From: Mesodorylaimus sp. YZB2_4
Lineage: Eukaryota > Nematoda > Enoplea > Dorylaimida > Dorylaimidae
Assembly (NCBI GenBank): GCA_030248295.1
Contig: JASANH010000255.1
Span: 1 to 64,000, forward strand
DNA length: 64,000 nucleotides
Direction of reading: 5' to 3'
Part shown: piece by piece, positions 35,830-48,942 of the stretch
How positions within the stretch are numbered: position 1 is the first letter of the stretch
Layout of the letters: the number at the start of each line of letters is the position of its first letter
Notes under the pieces: model-generated
The model's database searches: none
What the model was told of the DNA's origin: nothing
Seen by the model: only the letters and a program-made list of their open reading frames with translations
Position numbers and translations under genes: made by a program

Positions 35830-36595
35830 ATTTCTAAAAAAATCTGTTATCAGACAACGAAAAGGTCAGCCCAGCCACCCTACTCTAACCAAATGCGAGG
35901 CGAGACGAGGTTGGCTGGGCTCCCTCGGCGCCACATGCTTAAGTGGGTTATACTTATGTGGACGTGATATATCTTTTATGTTGCCTTCAGGGCGAGGCTC
36001 ACAATCGTTTTCCCACACTCACCCACAACGTATGTCTCTGTGATGTACTTGGTACCTCGTGGAGTCGTGGGGTCGACTCCCTGCGGGATGTTATTCTGTT
36101 TTTCACCAAAGGCACACCCACATGAATACACTTATTCGTATTTTGGAGTAAGTACCGAAGTTTGAAGTTTTGGAATACGATCCCCTTCTGTTACCTCGAA
36201 CTTACTTGGAAAACAGTGAGGACTTGCCGCAGTAAGGTTGCATCTGCCGTGACAGCACGAGTACTGCATGTGTAGCACCTACTCAGTGACACTAGAACAG
36301 GAAGTTCAGCTTCTGTGTGGCCAGCATGCTAATAGCTTTAGGCGTACAAGCCTCAGCACTAGTATGTACGACCGTCGGCCCTTGTGTTTCCATCTCTCTA
36401 TTGCCTGAATGAAGAGGGCTAAGGTAGGGGACGCCCTGTTACACTTTTTAGTGACAGTAGCAATGCTGTTTGATCACAATTTTTCTACAAACGCCGCCGA
36501 GGGAGCCCAGCCAACCTCGTCTCGCCTCGCATTTGGTTAGAGTAGGGTGGCTGGGCTGACCTTTTCGTTGTCTGATAACAGATTTTTTTAGAAAT
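35830..36595. mobile_element. Fold-back element with about 101-bp near-perfect inverted repeats
   Basis: 35830-35930 is inverted at 36495-36595, essentially identical by eye. The outer ends read ATTTCTAAAAAAATCTG. The core of about 560 bp has no coding frame of note. No target duplication is obvious. The high arm identity suggests recent activity or gene conversion. Confidence 0.85.
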
Positions 36596-36885
36596 AATAG
36601 TACTTTTTCGCACCTACATTTGGGCTAGAAATTGAGAATAGATGGAAGAAATTTGTCGTCTAGTCCTCCTGTGCTGACGCAAATGTCGTACAAAGAAGAT
36701 TCCCACGTTATGCTCTGTCACTGTAGCATACCGCGCATAAGTTCCAGAGTGGCTCGGCTAAACAGGCAACTAATGTGGCTGTTTTAGGCAGGGGGTTTTC
36801 AATTGTAAGCACTCCACTGCCGTTTGTGGCGGTACCGTAATTAATATTACTGTTACCAATCAATATTACCACTTAATTAATGTTA

Positions 36886-36924
36886 CCACCAGAAAATATT
36901 GCTGGCAGTAATATTTTCTGGTGG
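36886..36924. repeat. Perfect 15-bp hairpin
   Basis: CCACCAGAAAATATT (36886-36900) is inverted at 36910-36924 around a 9-base loop. It lies in an AT-rich stretch with several TAATATTAC-like words. Confidence 0.6.
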
Positions 36925-37365
36925 CAAACAGCCTCAATTTCCGCAGCAAATATTCTTTGCTGCAGAGAATGAGCAAAAGATCGCAGGTAGATTTTTCAAG
37001 AATTTAGGGCTTATAAATCAAAACATTAAAAAGCAAGCCAACTAATCCGCCAAACTAAAGCAAAAAATTCAACCAAACCAAACAGAACAGAACAGAACAC
37101 TGGGTCGGCTCGGCCGGCCAGTAGTAAGTAATTTTAACGAGGTAACTACGGTTAACGGAATCAGCGCGCGCCGCACGGCTAATAAAAATATTCCGCCTGC
37201 TGGAGGTATGCCTTAAAATTCAGTTTTTGGAGCTAAAAAAATTAATTAGCTCGAATCTTAAAATCACACCCTCAAAAGAATACTTCGCGCCATGAGAGCT
37301 TTCAAAAAACCAACTCTTTTGTCCGTAGCTGTAGTGGTTATTGCTGTGGACAGGACTTAAGTACT

Positions 37366-37577
<212 letters not shown>

Positions 37578-37579
37578 TT

Positions 37580-37800
37580 CCGTCGTCATCTCTGGAACAG
37601 CAAAACGTGCATTTTGGATCTCGAGAACGGCTGAACCGCTTCCAACAAAATTTTGCACGATTATTGGCCATGGTAAACATAGCTCATCCCCAAAATTTTG
37701 TGCATTTTTGTTGATTTGTTGTCGAGTTATGAACGATCAAAGTTGTCCGCTTAACATTGCGCGTCTGTGTGGCTGGGCTAAACAGGCAGCTACCGCGCCT
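37580..37800 (+). repeat. Diverged dispersed repeat, relative of 2270-2480
   Basis: Both segments share, in order, a TCTGGAAC word, CGAGAACGGCTG or CGACGACGGCTG, a GAGTTAT word, then GCGTCTGTGTGGCTG or GCGTCTAGTTGGCTG and AAACAGGCAGC or AAGCAGGCAC. Diverged and non-coding. Confidence 0.45.
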
Positions 37801-38124
37801 GTTGATGATTGCAGCCTTTTGGCATCCCGGGCAATTTCAATTATCCGAGCTCGACTGTTTTTGGCGGGGGCGGTTTTGTACCACGTGGAGCGTTCAGTGG
37901 GCTGCCGTCTCCGCGTTTTTCGGTGCAGTACCCTGCGCCGACTCCTAGCTTCTGTACAATACTTGGCTAAATCATGGAAGAACAAATCAGCTAAAAATAT
38001 CAGACTTAGATGGGTGTGCCCCACGGCTGCTAACTGGAGAATCAGTCCGGACTAGCCCGTCGTTCGGTTTGGTTCAGGCCCGTCAAAGTTGTTTGAGTTT
38101 TTCGTCATACTGACAGTTCTATTC

Positions 38125-39476
38125 ATGGAAGCAAAATATTTGATTTTTGTGCTATTTTTGGCTTGTCAGCGGGCGGAAAGCGTAAACTGGTGCAACGACG
38201 ATGAGTTCAAGCAGGATGCTCGTTCTGCTCATTTGGAAGATACGAGACACAAATATGAGGACCCACCTGAAATCCAAAAATGTTATTTCATCGTCAAAGA
38301 CGGGGCTGCACAGTTTTCGACGACCTACTACGACGAACGTGTTTCAGACACAAAACTGTTCAATTACGACATGGAGAAGGCGCGAAAAGAGTGCGCCAAG
38401 TACAATGGTCATCTGCCAATGGTCAAATCGATTTACGAGTTTCTCGCATTGCGAAAATTTTTGATCAAGACAAACTCGTACGGAGAATACGCCGCGCTGC
38501 TGGGAATGAAAAGTGGTTGGGTATGAGGTCTTATGGTCAGCCTTTTGTGCGGGTGAATCTCACTGGGTTACGAGTCAGGAGCATGCGGCCCTAGCTATAT
38601 ACAGTACTGTAGCTTCGCTATGGGCATGTTCGATTCCCCCAAAACACTTCGCTTATCGGCCCATCAAAGGCGGCTATGCGAGTTCTCTGACGCGGCATAC
38701 TTCCTGCAGCGCTGTAATAGTTGGCCCAGCCGGTGCCCCCCTCTCAAAACCTGTTCACTGCGAGCGCCAGCTTCTCTAAAAGATCTGAGTCTGGAGATAG
38801 CGCGGAAATGGCAGCCGCTGGGCGTGGGTGGAGACATTTTGCAATAGTTCGAATCTGACTTGGATCTTGATAAGGACTGGGAGAGAATTGTGAAAAAATA
38901 AGGTGGCTTCTCGCGCAAAACAATCTCACCAGTATCTTTGCAGACTAGACGCAAGGCTTGATAAGATTTTCGGGAGAAATATTACCAACAAATAAATAGC
39001 AAGACCTTTCCGAGATTGCACCCAGTTAGTGTGAGAAATATGCGAGATAGAAAATGCGTGTTCCGCCGCACTTTCGAAATGAACTTACTCTATATTTTTT
39101 GCAGACCTTCGAAGGAGGTCAGGGCATCAGAGGGATGTGGGATGACGGCACGGAGTACGTGCAGAAAACGCAATACTTATTCGACGATGCGGACTTTGCA
39201 GACCAGTGGAATTCGTTAGAGGAGCCTGGCACGAACATCGTCCTGTTTGGGGCCGACGGGCAGTGGTGGTCATACAACCACACCCGGGTGACTGGATTCG
39301 AAAAGACTATTTTGGCCTGCGAACAACGCATCGGTGCACAAACATTGTCTCCCACTCGAGTGGCGTTTGCTGTCAAACAAGAGAATGATCCCGACTTGCA
39401 AAAGGCACCAGAATCAAATGCGCCACTGGCCCGCATTCCAAAATTGGTCATGCTGATTATAATTTACTTCGGGTAA
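38125..39476 (+). CDS. Secreted or membrane-linked C-type lectin-like domain protein
   Basis: Two exons, 38125-38520 and 39105-39476, give 255 residues. The start shows a signal peptide (MEAKYLIFVLFLACQRAES). The body has the start of a C-type lectin-like fold, ARKECAKYNGHLPMVKS with YEFLALRKFL, and later GMWDDGTEYVQ, WWSYNHTRVTG and LACEQRIG. The Ca-binding EPN/QPD and WND motifs are not intact (WNSLEEPGTN and WWSYN stand in their places), so sugar binding in the classical way is doubtful. The C-terminal PKLVMLIIIYFG is hydrophobic and could be a GPI-anchor signal. The intron carries no clear repeat. The specific ligand is unknown. Confidence 0.75.
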
Positions 39477-39682
39477 TGGATCAGATAGCATGCACGTGTC
39501 ATGAGTTTGGTCTGTGGACGGGGTAGCGCAATTGGTTGCCTTGACTGGCCGGCTTATACATGGAGCCAGTATGATTGCCTTCGTTGGCCGCTAGATCCGC
39601 TGCTCCAATCGGGGCAGAAACCCGTCTGGTTGATGTCTGCCTCCTACGACAAGGACACGTCAGATCATACTTCATCCATAAC

Positions 39683-39815
39683 AGGCACTGTAGAGCACAC
39701 TGTAGAACTAAGAAACACATATTTGAAGATCCTTTTTTGTACCGAGGCGAGAGTCGGACCCTCTCATGTTAGTGCGCACCTACCGACTGTGAGAGCCAGA
39801 CGCCTTACCCGCCTG
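39683..39815 (-). repeat. SINE-B, tRNA-derived
   Basis: On the minus strand: GGCGTCTGGC and a B-box-like GGGTCCGACTCTCGCCTCGG, with the tail reading toward 39683. It is flanked by a family-C piece (GGTTGCCTTGACTGGCCGGC at 39532). Confidence 0.55.
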
Positions 39816-40261
39816 ACCCCTGGCCTAGAAAAATTTTAAAGGCCATCGGCTCCTCTGGGTATCTCCTCCAGTGCAGGGCTATCCAGCCTATATAGTAGAC
39901 CGGTTTCCAATGCAGACACAATGGAAATAATCTTCGAACTTTTGTTTCTAGAATATTGATCACGAATTATTTTGAAGAGTGAACAAGATTGGCCAGAAAC
40001 TACGAGCATGCCTTTGATTGGCGAACATCGATTGCGTAGCCTTTGCATCAAGTAATAAATCCAAATGTGACCACCCATTCAACAGACAGTTAGAATCTGA
40101 TTCCCCACTTTGCTGGAGTCAAATAAATTGTGTGCAGTGCGATATGCTTGTGTTATCGGAATACCTACAACTGGGTCCGCACTACTGGAGATAGGGACCG
40201 ATGGAGCTCTTGCACCAGGCTAGAAAACCCAGGGCAGCCAACCAAGTCTTCTGACCTAGTC

Positions 40262-40330
40262 CATGGCTGAAACATACCCGTCAGGGTGACGCTAAAAGCT
40301 GTCACCTCCGTGCAGAGTATCGATTGCCAT
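40262..40330 (+). repeat. Family-A fragment
   Basis: Shares CATGGCTGAAACAT and AGAGTATCGATTGCC with 53725-53790 and other family-A copies. Confidence 0.45.
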
Positions 40331-41367
40331 CACAATACGGCATGGAACAAGCTGTGCAGATGCCTAGCTCTTGGCTGGCAATATTGGCACAAAAATGATG
40401 CAACTCGGGGCAGCAGCTCACATATAAATGTGCTGAAATCAGTATTCCCGTCGGGTCCATCGTGTGGTGTAATCCTTGCTCGCTAAGGCTATGTTCAAAG
40501 CAGGACTGTGCGTGGAATATTTGAGCTCGATCGCTTTATTATTCTCGCCTGGTGTGATTGGTGGTCACGAGATTGTCCTTCTCACAACTTCGTTTTTTCT
40601 CAATGCTGTTCTATTTTTCTCGTATTATGTCATGTCACACTTTATTCATAGTCAAGCACCATAGAGCGTACTCGAGGGTAAGAAACACATACAGTATTTG
40701 CTAGGCCACGACCTCGGGAATTTGTGCTGTGCCATCTCAGTGGGCTGATTAACTTTCCGGCATAGTAAAAATTGGATAGAAAAAGCATAGCATAGCGTTC
40801 TCCGCCCATACCCTGTCAAGTTAGACAGTAATGTGACTCCACTTGGATACTCGATAGCAGATTATCCGACTATTCGCCCAACAGCCACCGCCCTCCCAAT
40901 CATGTTTGCTTATCTCAATTCGGCCTATTCGCCCTATCACACCCATTTCGTTTTCCTTGGCGATGCTATCTCGCCCGAAGGTATGACTCGGCAGACATGA
41001 ATTCAGGGCTGGGTTGCAGCTCCCCCTATCCATACTAGGCTAAATGTTAGTCCAACAGCATCCAGCCGGCAGCTATTGTTAGCCCAAACATGGCCCCGTT
41101 CAATGATAACCAGTTTGGCTTAGGCGAAACCGAGCACTGTCGTCAGCACTGTCGGTGAGCTGGGTACAGTTTGCCTATTTTTACACCATCATCAGCCGGG
41201 GCACGCAAGTAGCGAACTTTGGCATGTGAAGCGAGCTATCGTCTAAATGAGCTGTATTTGTTCAGGCACAGGTTCGTTAAGATAAGCGTCCAAGCGGGTC
41301 TTTTAATAGTGTCTTCAACGCAAGTGGTCTCTAATTGCTGCTTAGGGGAACGAAGAAGAGCAGCGAA

Positions 41368-44300
41368 ATGAACCCTTTGGATATTGGCAAGATCACGTGG
41401 GTGGCCTTTGTGGTTTTCTCTGCGGCTGGTCAAGTGCAGGTGAGTGTCGCGATGAGCAATGTAGGTCAGCACAAGGTGTGTCTTGGGGTCAGTTTCTCTT
41501 CGTGTTAGCAACCAAGTAAAAGCGTGGCGTTTCCACAATAAACTTGCGAACGCATTTCTGTGCAGGCTTCCCATGATTCTGCTGCAGGCCATTCCAAACT
41601 CCGTGAAATCATGCCACAAACTGATTCATGGTAGTCTGCTCCAAGCATAGTGTGCTCCTGCGATGCTAGCGACATTGACTCAACGAAGTCCGCTTGTCTT
41701 GGATGAACTTGCCCTTTTCTCATTTTAGGCTGTTTCCACACAAATCACAGAAAAATTTCACTATCTACTACAAACTCGCGACAATGTCGGCGGCCTATCT
41801 GAAACTGAAAAAGCCAATATCTGGCTGGCCATCTACAACGACACAGCCGAGGCTGCTGTCTATGAGAACAGTGTTGCCAGCTGGACTTACAACACGAACA
41901 TCACTGATTACAATTTGCAACTGAGCAACACGGCCGACGCTCGACTGGCGCAATTCCAACAAGAGGCCGCATCACTCAGCAAAAGCTTCTTCGATCTCTC
42001 GCTGATCGACGATTACGAGACGAGGAGGTTGATCGAGAAAACGGGCACAGTGGGCATCAAACTGGACAACGACGACAGCTACAGGCTGAGCATGTTGACT
42101 GGCAACATGACCGGGGTCTACAGCACGGCATCCATCTGCGCCATGGACCAGCAAACACGCAAGATCGACTGCTCCCGAAAATGGTCGTTGGATCCGGATC
42201 TCGAAGACCTGATGTCCAAATCGACTGATTACGATCTGCTGACTTACGTGTGGCAGGCTTGGCGAGACGCGGCGGGACGGCCAATCAAGGACACGTATCG
42301 CCAGTTCGTCGACTTGAGTAACAAGGGCGCCCGAGCCGATGGCTTCGTAGACACAGGGGCCTGGTGGCGATCATGGTACGAGGATCCGAACTTCAAAAAA
42401 GATATAGAAAATTTGTGGTATCAGGTGCTGCCCCTCTACGAACAACTGTACGCCTACGTCCGCAAAACCCTTCGTGACAGAGTCTATGGCCCGCAACGTA
42501 TCAGGACTGTTCTGCCCGCCCATGTGCTCGGCAATATGTGGGCCCAGGAGTGGACCAACATCTTCAACCTGACCGCGCCCTACCCCGACAAGTCCTCCAT
42601 CGATGTCACCCGGGCCATGATCGACCGGAAGTACACACCGTTGCGCATGTTTCAGACGGCTGATAATTTCTTCCAGTCTTTGGGTATGATAGCCATGCCC
42701 GCCTCCTTTTACCACGATTCGATGATCGAGAAACCCAAAGATCGACAGGTCGTGTGCCACGCGTCGGCTTGGGATTTCTATAATAGGCGAGATTTTCGCA
42801 TCAAAATGTGCACTAAAGTGAATATGGGCGATCTGGTGACGATCCATCACGAAATGGGTCACATCCAGTATTACCTGCAATACAGGCATCAGCCAGTCTC
42901 GTTCCGCGAAGGTGAGCACTTGTGGGGGGGGGGCGTCCTGGGGTGCTTGAAAGGCGTTCACATCCACCCACACCACAAACTGCTGTGTGTATGGGCTATA
43001 AGTCCTTGTGGTGCGAGTGCTGATCACGCATTTCCAATCTGCTGAGAGAGCGTGTCCTGTTCATTAGCAGATATGCAGCATGTGACACCCCAGTATTCTA
43101 GGGGCGAACCCTGGCTTTCACGAGGCCATTGGTGACACTATGGCGCTGTCAGTCTCGACCCCCAAACACTTGCAAGTCATCGGTCTTCTGACTGACTCGA
43201 ATGCTGACCACGATCAAGACATCAACTTCTTGTACAAAACAGCGCTGGAGAAAATCGCTTTCTTGCCTTTCGGCTACTTGATAGATCAATGGCGATGGAA
43301 AGTGTTCGATGGGACTTTAAAGGAGGAGAATTGGAATGATGGATGGTGGCAACTGAGATACAAGTACCAGGGCCTGAAACCCCCGGTCAACAGGAGCAGT
43401 CACGACTTCGACGCTGGCGCGAAGTACCACGTGCCCGCCAGCACGCCCTACATCAGGTATTTTGTGGCACGAATCCTGCAGTTTCAATTCTACCAAGCGA
43501 TGTGCAAAGCCGCCAATCACACTGGACCACTGCACACCTGCGACTTTTATCAGAACAAAAAGGCTGGTGAAACCTTGGCGAAAATTTTGAGAATGGGTGC
43601 TTCTAAGCCGTGGCAAGACGTCTTGCAAGTAAGCTGGGGTGCTTGTCATGAGTTCATGAAAACATGACTTCTTTCAGGTGATTACAGGCGAACGCTCGAT
43701 GTCGGCTCAGCCCCTCATCGACTACTTCGAACCCCTGATGGCTTGGCTAAAGGAGCAAAATAAAAATGAGTGCTTCGGTTGGGGCTACGAATGGCCTCGC
43801 CAAATCATGGCCACTCTGTCGCCCAATCGTTGCCCAGCCGACCCCGACGTGCCCAACGTCCCAACCAACGACCCCGTCGACGACTACCTGAAATCGTACA
43901 ACCAACGCGCGGCCGCACAATACAATCAATTCGTTTGGGGCGAATGGAATTTCTGGCTGAACATCACTGATGAAACTCAGAAAGCCATGGACGCAGAATC
44001 GGTGCTCAAGGACCAGTTCGATCAACAGGAAGTGGAGGCAGTGCGCCAGCTGGACACCAGCCAAGTCACCGACCCGCTGACCCTGAGGCAACTGAAAATG
44101 ATCGGCGCAGTGTCGCAGTCATTCACGCCCGACCAGAGTCAGACATTCCACAATTATGTTTCCACCATGAGCAACATTTACAGCACGGCCTACGTCTGCA
44201 ACCAGTCCACGCCCGACTGCGATAAGAGCACAGGTGAGCGAGTGAGTGGTGTCCGCTTTGCGGGATCAGCCAGGTCCACAGCGCACTTTTCTATACCCTA

Positions 44301-46614
44301 CCCTGCTAGAAACGCCACGGGACTATACGCGCTAGGCGACTTGCGACCACAACGAAAGCGGGTGCGAGGTCGCGCGCGGCCCTGCAATACGGCTCCGCCA
44401 CCTGATATCCTGCAGATAAGCACCGAAAATTTCATTGCATACACGCAAGAGCAACTATAGCAAAACCGTTTTGTCGATAATTCAAAATGAAACTTGATCT
44501 TGGCAACAGCAATCTTCGTAGCAACGCTTTTACGATCAAATCGGCACAACATCAGCTTCTTCAAATGACAAGACTGCCTTTCCCCGCCTTGACTCCGCAC
44601 TCTAGACGAAAATCTTTTTCAAACCGGAGGCGTTTGGTTTCTACATATGTTTTTGTGACAATTCAGCTGGTGAACGATGATTCAGAATACTCAGTAATCC
44701 AAAGCTGAATGCAATCGCAAGGAACTAAATAAACCAAAAACGGGGTAAACAAGGTGAGACGTACAGCATAGGCTACACGGTACCGACGATGGGTGCTGAT
44801 AAACTGACAGCCACAGGCGAGCTGTACCAGCTCGCCAGGCCGCGCGACCTCGCACCCGCTTTCGTTGCGGTCGCAAAACGGTTGCCTGGCGCGTTTAGTC
44901 GCGTGGCGTTTCTAGCAGGGTAGGGAATAGAAAAGTGCGAGTTCATCACAAAGAATCTTGCTTTTTAGATGCCAGTCAAAAATGGGCTTTCGACCCTACC
45001 CTCGATAATATAATGAGTAAATCCAGAGATTACGATCTGCTCACCTACGCGTGGAAAGGGTGGCGCGATGCCACTGGAGCCAGAATGTTAAGTCTTTTCC
45101 AAAATTACACGATACTGGGCAACATAGGCTCAGTGAAAGCAGGTTTCGCCGACATGGCCGATTCGTGGCGCGCGCCCTACGAGGACGCCCATTTCCAACA
45201 AGAATGCGACGAGCTGTGGCGTCAAATCTTGCCCCTCTACGAACATCTGCACGCGTACATGCGTCGTCAACTTCGCACCAAGCTGTACCCTGGCAAATTC
45301 GACACATCGGCCATCCCCGCCCACATTCTGGGCGACATGTGGGCTCAGTCGTGGGCCAACCTGTTCGACGACACTGCGCCATTCCCCGATCAGCCCTCGG
45401 TCGACGTCACCCCGACCATGCAACAGGATGGATACACGCCCAAAAGAATGTTCCTGACCGCTGAAGATTTCTTCGTCAGCATCGGCCTGTACAAAATGAC
45501 CAACGAGTTCTGGAGCAATTCCATGCTGGAACGACCAGAGGACAGGGACGTCGACTGCTGGGCCGACTCCGAGGAATTCTATAATGGACGCGACTTCGGC
45601 ATCAAAATGTGCACGCAAGTGAATATGAACGATTTGATCACCATTCACCACGAAATGGGGCACATCGAGTACTTCATGGCCTACAGCGATCAGCCCGTCA
45701 AGTTCCACGACGGGGCCAATCCCGGCTTCCACGAGGCCATCGGCGACACCATCGCCCTCTCAGTCAGCACGCCGGGACACCTGCAGCAAATCGGACTGCT
45801 GACCGGATACGATCCACTGTCCGAGTCTGCTAAAAAACAAAATATCAATTTCCTCTACAAAACGGCACTCGACAAAATCGCTTTCTTACCTTTCGGTTAT
45901 TTGATTGATCAGTTCAGATGGCAGGTGAGCAAAGGCGCACCCTGACTCACGATCAGCCTGGCTGGACTCCCATCTAAAGTATACCTCGCTGTTTGACAGG
46001 TCTTCGATGGCACAATCCCGCTCAACAAAATGAACGATGGCTGGTGGACGGCTCGCAAACAATATCAGGGCATCGTTCCCCCAGTGCCCAGGTCCGACTC
46101 CGACTTTGACCCCGGCGCCAAGTACCACGTGGCCGCTGGCGTTCCCTACATCGCCTATTTCGTCGCCCACATCTTGCAATTCCAGTTCCAGCGCGCCCTC
46201 TGCCAAGCCGCCAACCACACCGGCCCGCTGCACACTTGCGATATCTACAACAGCACCGCGGCTGGCACCCTGCTCAAAGACATGCTGGCCTTGGGCAGCA
46301 GTGTTCCCTGGCCTCAAGCCCTCAAACAAATGACTGGCACCGATCGCATGGACGCCAGCGCACTGATGGAGTACTTCGAGGACCTGATCGGCTGGTTGAA
46401 CAGGACAAACACGGAAAATGGGGAGTGCTACGGGTGGGGCCACGATTGGCCCGACTACTACGACCTGCCGCAGCCCAGGTGTGGCAAGTACCTCGCGCCC
46501 ACAACCTCCACCAGCCCCCCACCACACTCCACCACCAAAGGTTCAGTCAGCTCGACACCGTCACTGGCGCACATTGGTTTTTTATTGATTGGATTGCTGT
46601 TCTGCACCAGGTAA
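41368..46614 (+). CDS. ACE: Two-domain, membrane-anchored angiotensin-converting enzyme
   Basis: Six exons: 41368-41439, 41729-42911, 43102-43628, 43678-44233, 44969-45924 and 46000-46614, giving 1302 residues (human somatic ACE 1306). Exon 1 is a signal peptide. Two M2 peptidase domains follow in tandem. Each has the zinc motif HEMGH (residues 398-402 and 1007-1011) with the third ligand Glu 24 residues on (426 and 1035, in GFHEAIGD), so both look active. The shared [11 protein letters not shown] or [11 protein letters not shown] and PFGYLIDQ are also present. A Thr/Ser/Pro-rich stalk and a hydrophobic C-terminal segment ([11 protein letters not shown]) suggest a membrane-anchored ectoenzyme cutting dipeptides from peptide C termini. 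A possible extra splice at 46611 to 46671 would change only the last residues. Intron 4 is almost all a fold-back element. A CTTAG acceptor-like site lies 22 nt before the ATG. Confidence 0.96.
44281..44940. mobile_element. Fold-back element filling ACE intron 4
   Basis: Arms of about 110 bp (44281-44390 and 44833-44940) are inverted, with CACTTTTCTAT ends and the shared blocks CCCTACCCTGCTAGAAACG and CGAAAGCGGGTGCGAGGTCG. The element takes up 660 of the 735 bp of intron 44234-44968. The core is non-coding. Confidence 0.8.
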
Positions 46615-47440
46615 GCCTCCTGTTATCAGTTCATTGATCTGTGCTGCCCCTGACTATGCTTGTCTTTTAGGCGAATGTGATAATAATTCCAGTTTGAACC
46701 CTCTTTCGTGGCTACTTACATTTAGTCCAGACTTTGGTCATTGTGGCGGGATTATTTGTTAGGCAATAATTGTTCATACCTAGTTTTCTTCTTATTTCTT
46801 AGTGTGTTTAAGTGATTTCCGCGAAACAGAGTCCCGCATTGTTGGATTCGATTGAATTGCGTGCAGGTGGGGGGAAGTATCAATAGAAACTATACTTCAT
46901 CATGGTGTGAGCTGGCTAGAAAAGTTTTGTTTGCTTATGACTAACGAGTGAAAGGACGTGTTGTACACAGTTTCAAGACTTGGTGTGAACTTCCTAGAAA
47001 TATGCATGCAGCAAGTCTTTTCCCCAGTATTTAATCACGTGACCCTTTTCCTCTTCCCTTGGTCTTAAAAATTCACTCCTGCATATGCGCATGCGAAACG
47101 CAAACACCATCACCCTGTAGCAGATTGTAGGGCTTCGACCGGGAGTTTATAACTACATTTGCTCACAAATTTTTTGGCGGCAGTTTAAACATGTTACAGA
47201 ACTTATGCCCCACCCTGTACTCTGCATGGAGCTGGCAGGCGGGAGCGTCTCAGGGTGATGTTTCAGCCACGGACTTGGTTGGCTGCACTGGGTTTTCAGC
47301 GTGGTAACAAAGCTTCACTAGTCGCCCCCCGCCCCCAGTAATTCTAATCAGAAACCCAGGCGTAACAAGATTTCTGCCTGCCACCTGCTGTACCGCTCGG
47401 TGCGGCTACACTCTTCGGGTTGCGCAATATTTTTCTGCTG

Positions 47441-48800
47441 TCATCGCTAATAAAGTTTTGTTGCATCCAAGAATTCAAATAAGGCGGGCGGCCAATGTCA
47501 AGTCTAGGGGACAAGGGGCGTTTGGATTCTGATGGTCTCAGAAACAGATTAATAACCGACGAATTAAAATTAAAAAAGTAATATTTGCCTTCATTGTGTC
47601 TCAAAATGTTTCTTGCGACAAAGAATTCAAATAGTGCAGACATTCTCATTTGGTTCCAAGATTCCAAGCTCGAAATAATCATATGATTTACGTGAAATGT
47701 CAGCAGACATTCATATCAGTGCCTGAAACTTTTTGCAAAGTTCAGAGAGAACTGTAATTACCATAAAAAATAGGTGAGTTGTGCCGAGAACCCAGATTAT
47801 CTCCATGAAATGTTGCTGTCTGCATCATTTTCACGCAATGTACAGCACGACTAGCCTCACTCTGTGTTAATTCTTCTGTTATCTGGCTGGGGCCATCATT
47901 GCTTTGTATTCACCAGCTCCTGCATCTTTCATCGATTGTCGTGGCTTTTCTGCTTTTATTGCTAAAGAAGGCGTTTTGTGTCCATGAATACAAATATCGC
48001 ACACACGGGTCATTTGGTTAAAATCAGACGAGGCACTCTTCGAAGAATGCCAGTGCGTTGTGTATGGCATTCACCAAGTCTCGCCATCTTCACCGTGGTG
48101 ATCTTTCTTGAAAAGATTTGAATACAAGGCTTATTGTAAGTGCATATTTCCAAGAATGTAGGGCCTGATCAGTCATTTTCATCAAAAGTTGCTGATAGAA
48201 TTACACGGAATGTCATGGCAACGATGGGCATCGCAAAATATGGCTACAGGGGCTTTATGTCAAAGAATGTGAACAAGGCCTAAGGAGCAACATGCGATTG
48301 CGTCAGATGGGGACACCATGTGCAGGTGTAACAGGCGTGTTTGGCCAGTGGGGGAAGGTTGTGTGTTTGGTTGCCTTGACTGGCCGCCTTATACCCGCCC
48401 TATTACATATCAGGCTTTCAGCCTGGAGGAGCGTATCGACTGGCCAACTAAGGCAGGCCAATACACTGCTCCGTGTATAAGGCGGCCAGTCAAGTCAGCC
48501 AAATACACAGCTTCCCCACCCGCCAAACACGCCTATTACACAGTCTGTCCAGCAGAGGGAAAGTCTGGTCTGGCTTCAGCTCGTTTCGTACATCTACTGA
48601 AATAGTACAGTTCACCTGCAGGTTCCGAGCCTGCGCGCTGAGAGGCTAGTATTAGCTTGATCAAGTGGCTTGGGTTGCCTGTCTTGGTTCCTGTACTCGC
48701 CTACAACAGGATCCTGTTTTCATTCATCTTTGACTTTCATCGCATGAAGCAGTTTGCATCGAAGAATTCAAACATATCAGACATGCTTAATTTGGTTTAA
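47441..48800 (-). repeat. Diverged motif repeated four times
   Basis: On the minus strand a block of about 50 bp, roughly AACCAAATGAG...TGTCTG then TATTTGAATTCTT and GATGCAA, occurs near 48745-48800, 47950-48030, 47605-47680 and 47441-47500, each diverged. It may be an old tandem or dispersed repeat, or remnants of a decayed coding element. Confidence 0.4.
48318..48543. mobile_element. Family-C palindromic element
   Basis: 48327-48394 and 48475-48541 are inverted copies (TGTAACAGGCGTGTTTGGCC at the outside, TGGCCGCCTTATAC inside). Related pieces are at 35455-35605, 39510-39660 and 63480-63615. Confidence 0.75.
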
Positions 48801-48942
48801 AGAGAACGAGACAGCCTGCTTGGAAGGATTACAAAATTAGACCTTGGTAATAGCAGTCAATATACATTGAGTGCCCGATTCCTCGCCATCTTTGTATTCA
48901 AAATAAGATTACCATGAAGAGGCGGGATTGTCACAATCTTGT

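Larger units (their letters stand above)
39477..41367. other. Intergenic region between the lectin-like gene and ACE
   Basis: It holds a family-C fragment (39510-39660), a minus-strand SINE-B (39683-39815), a family-A fragment (40262-40330) and a SINE-B tail piece near 40655-40695. No gene is seen. Confidence 0.5.
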
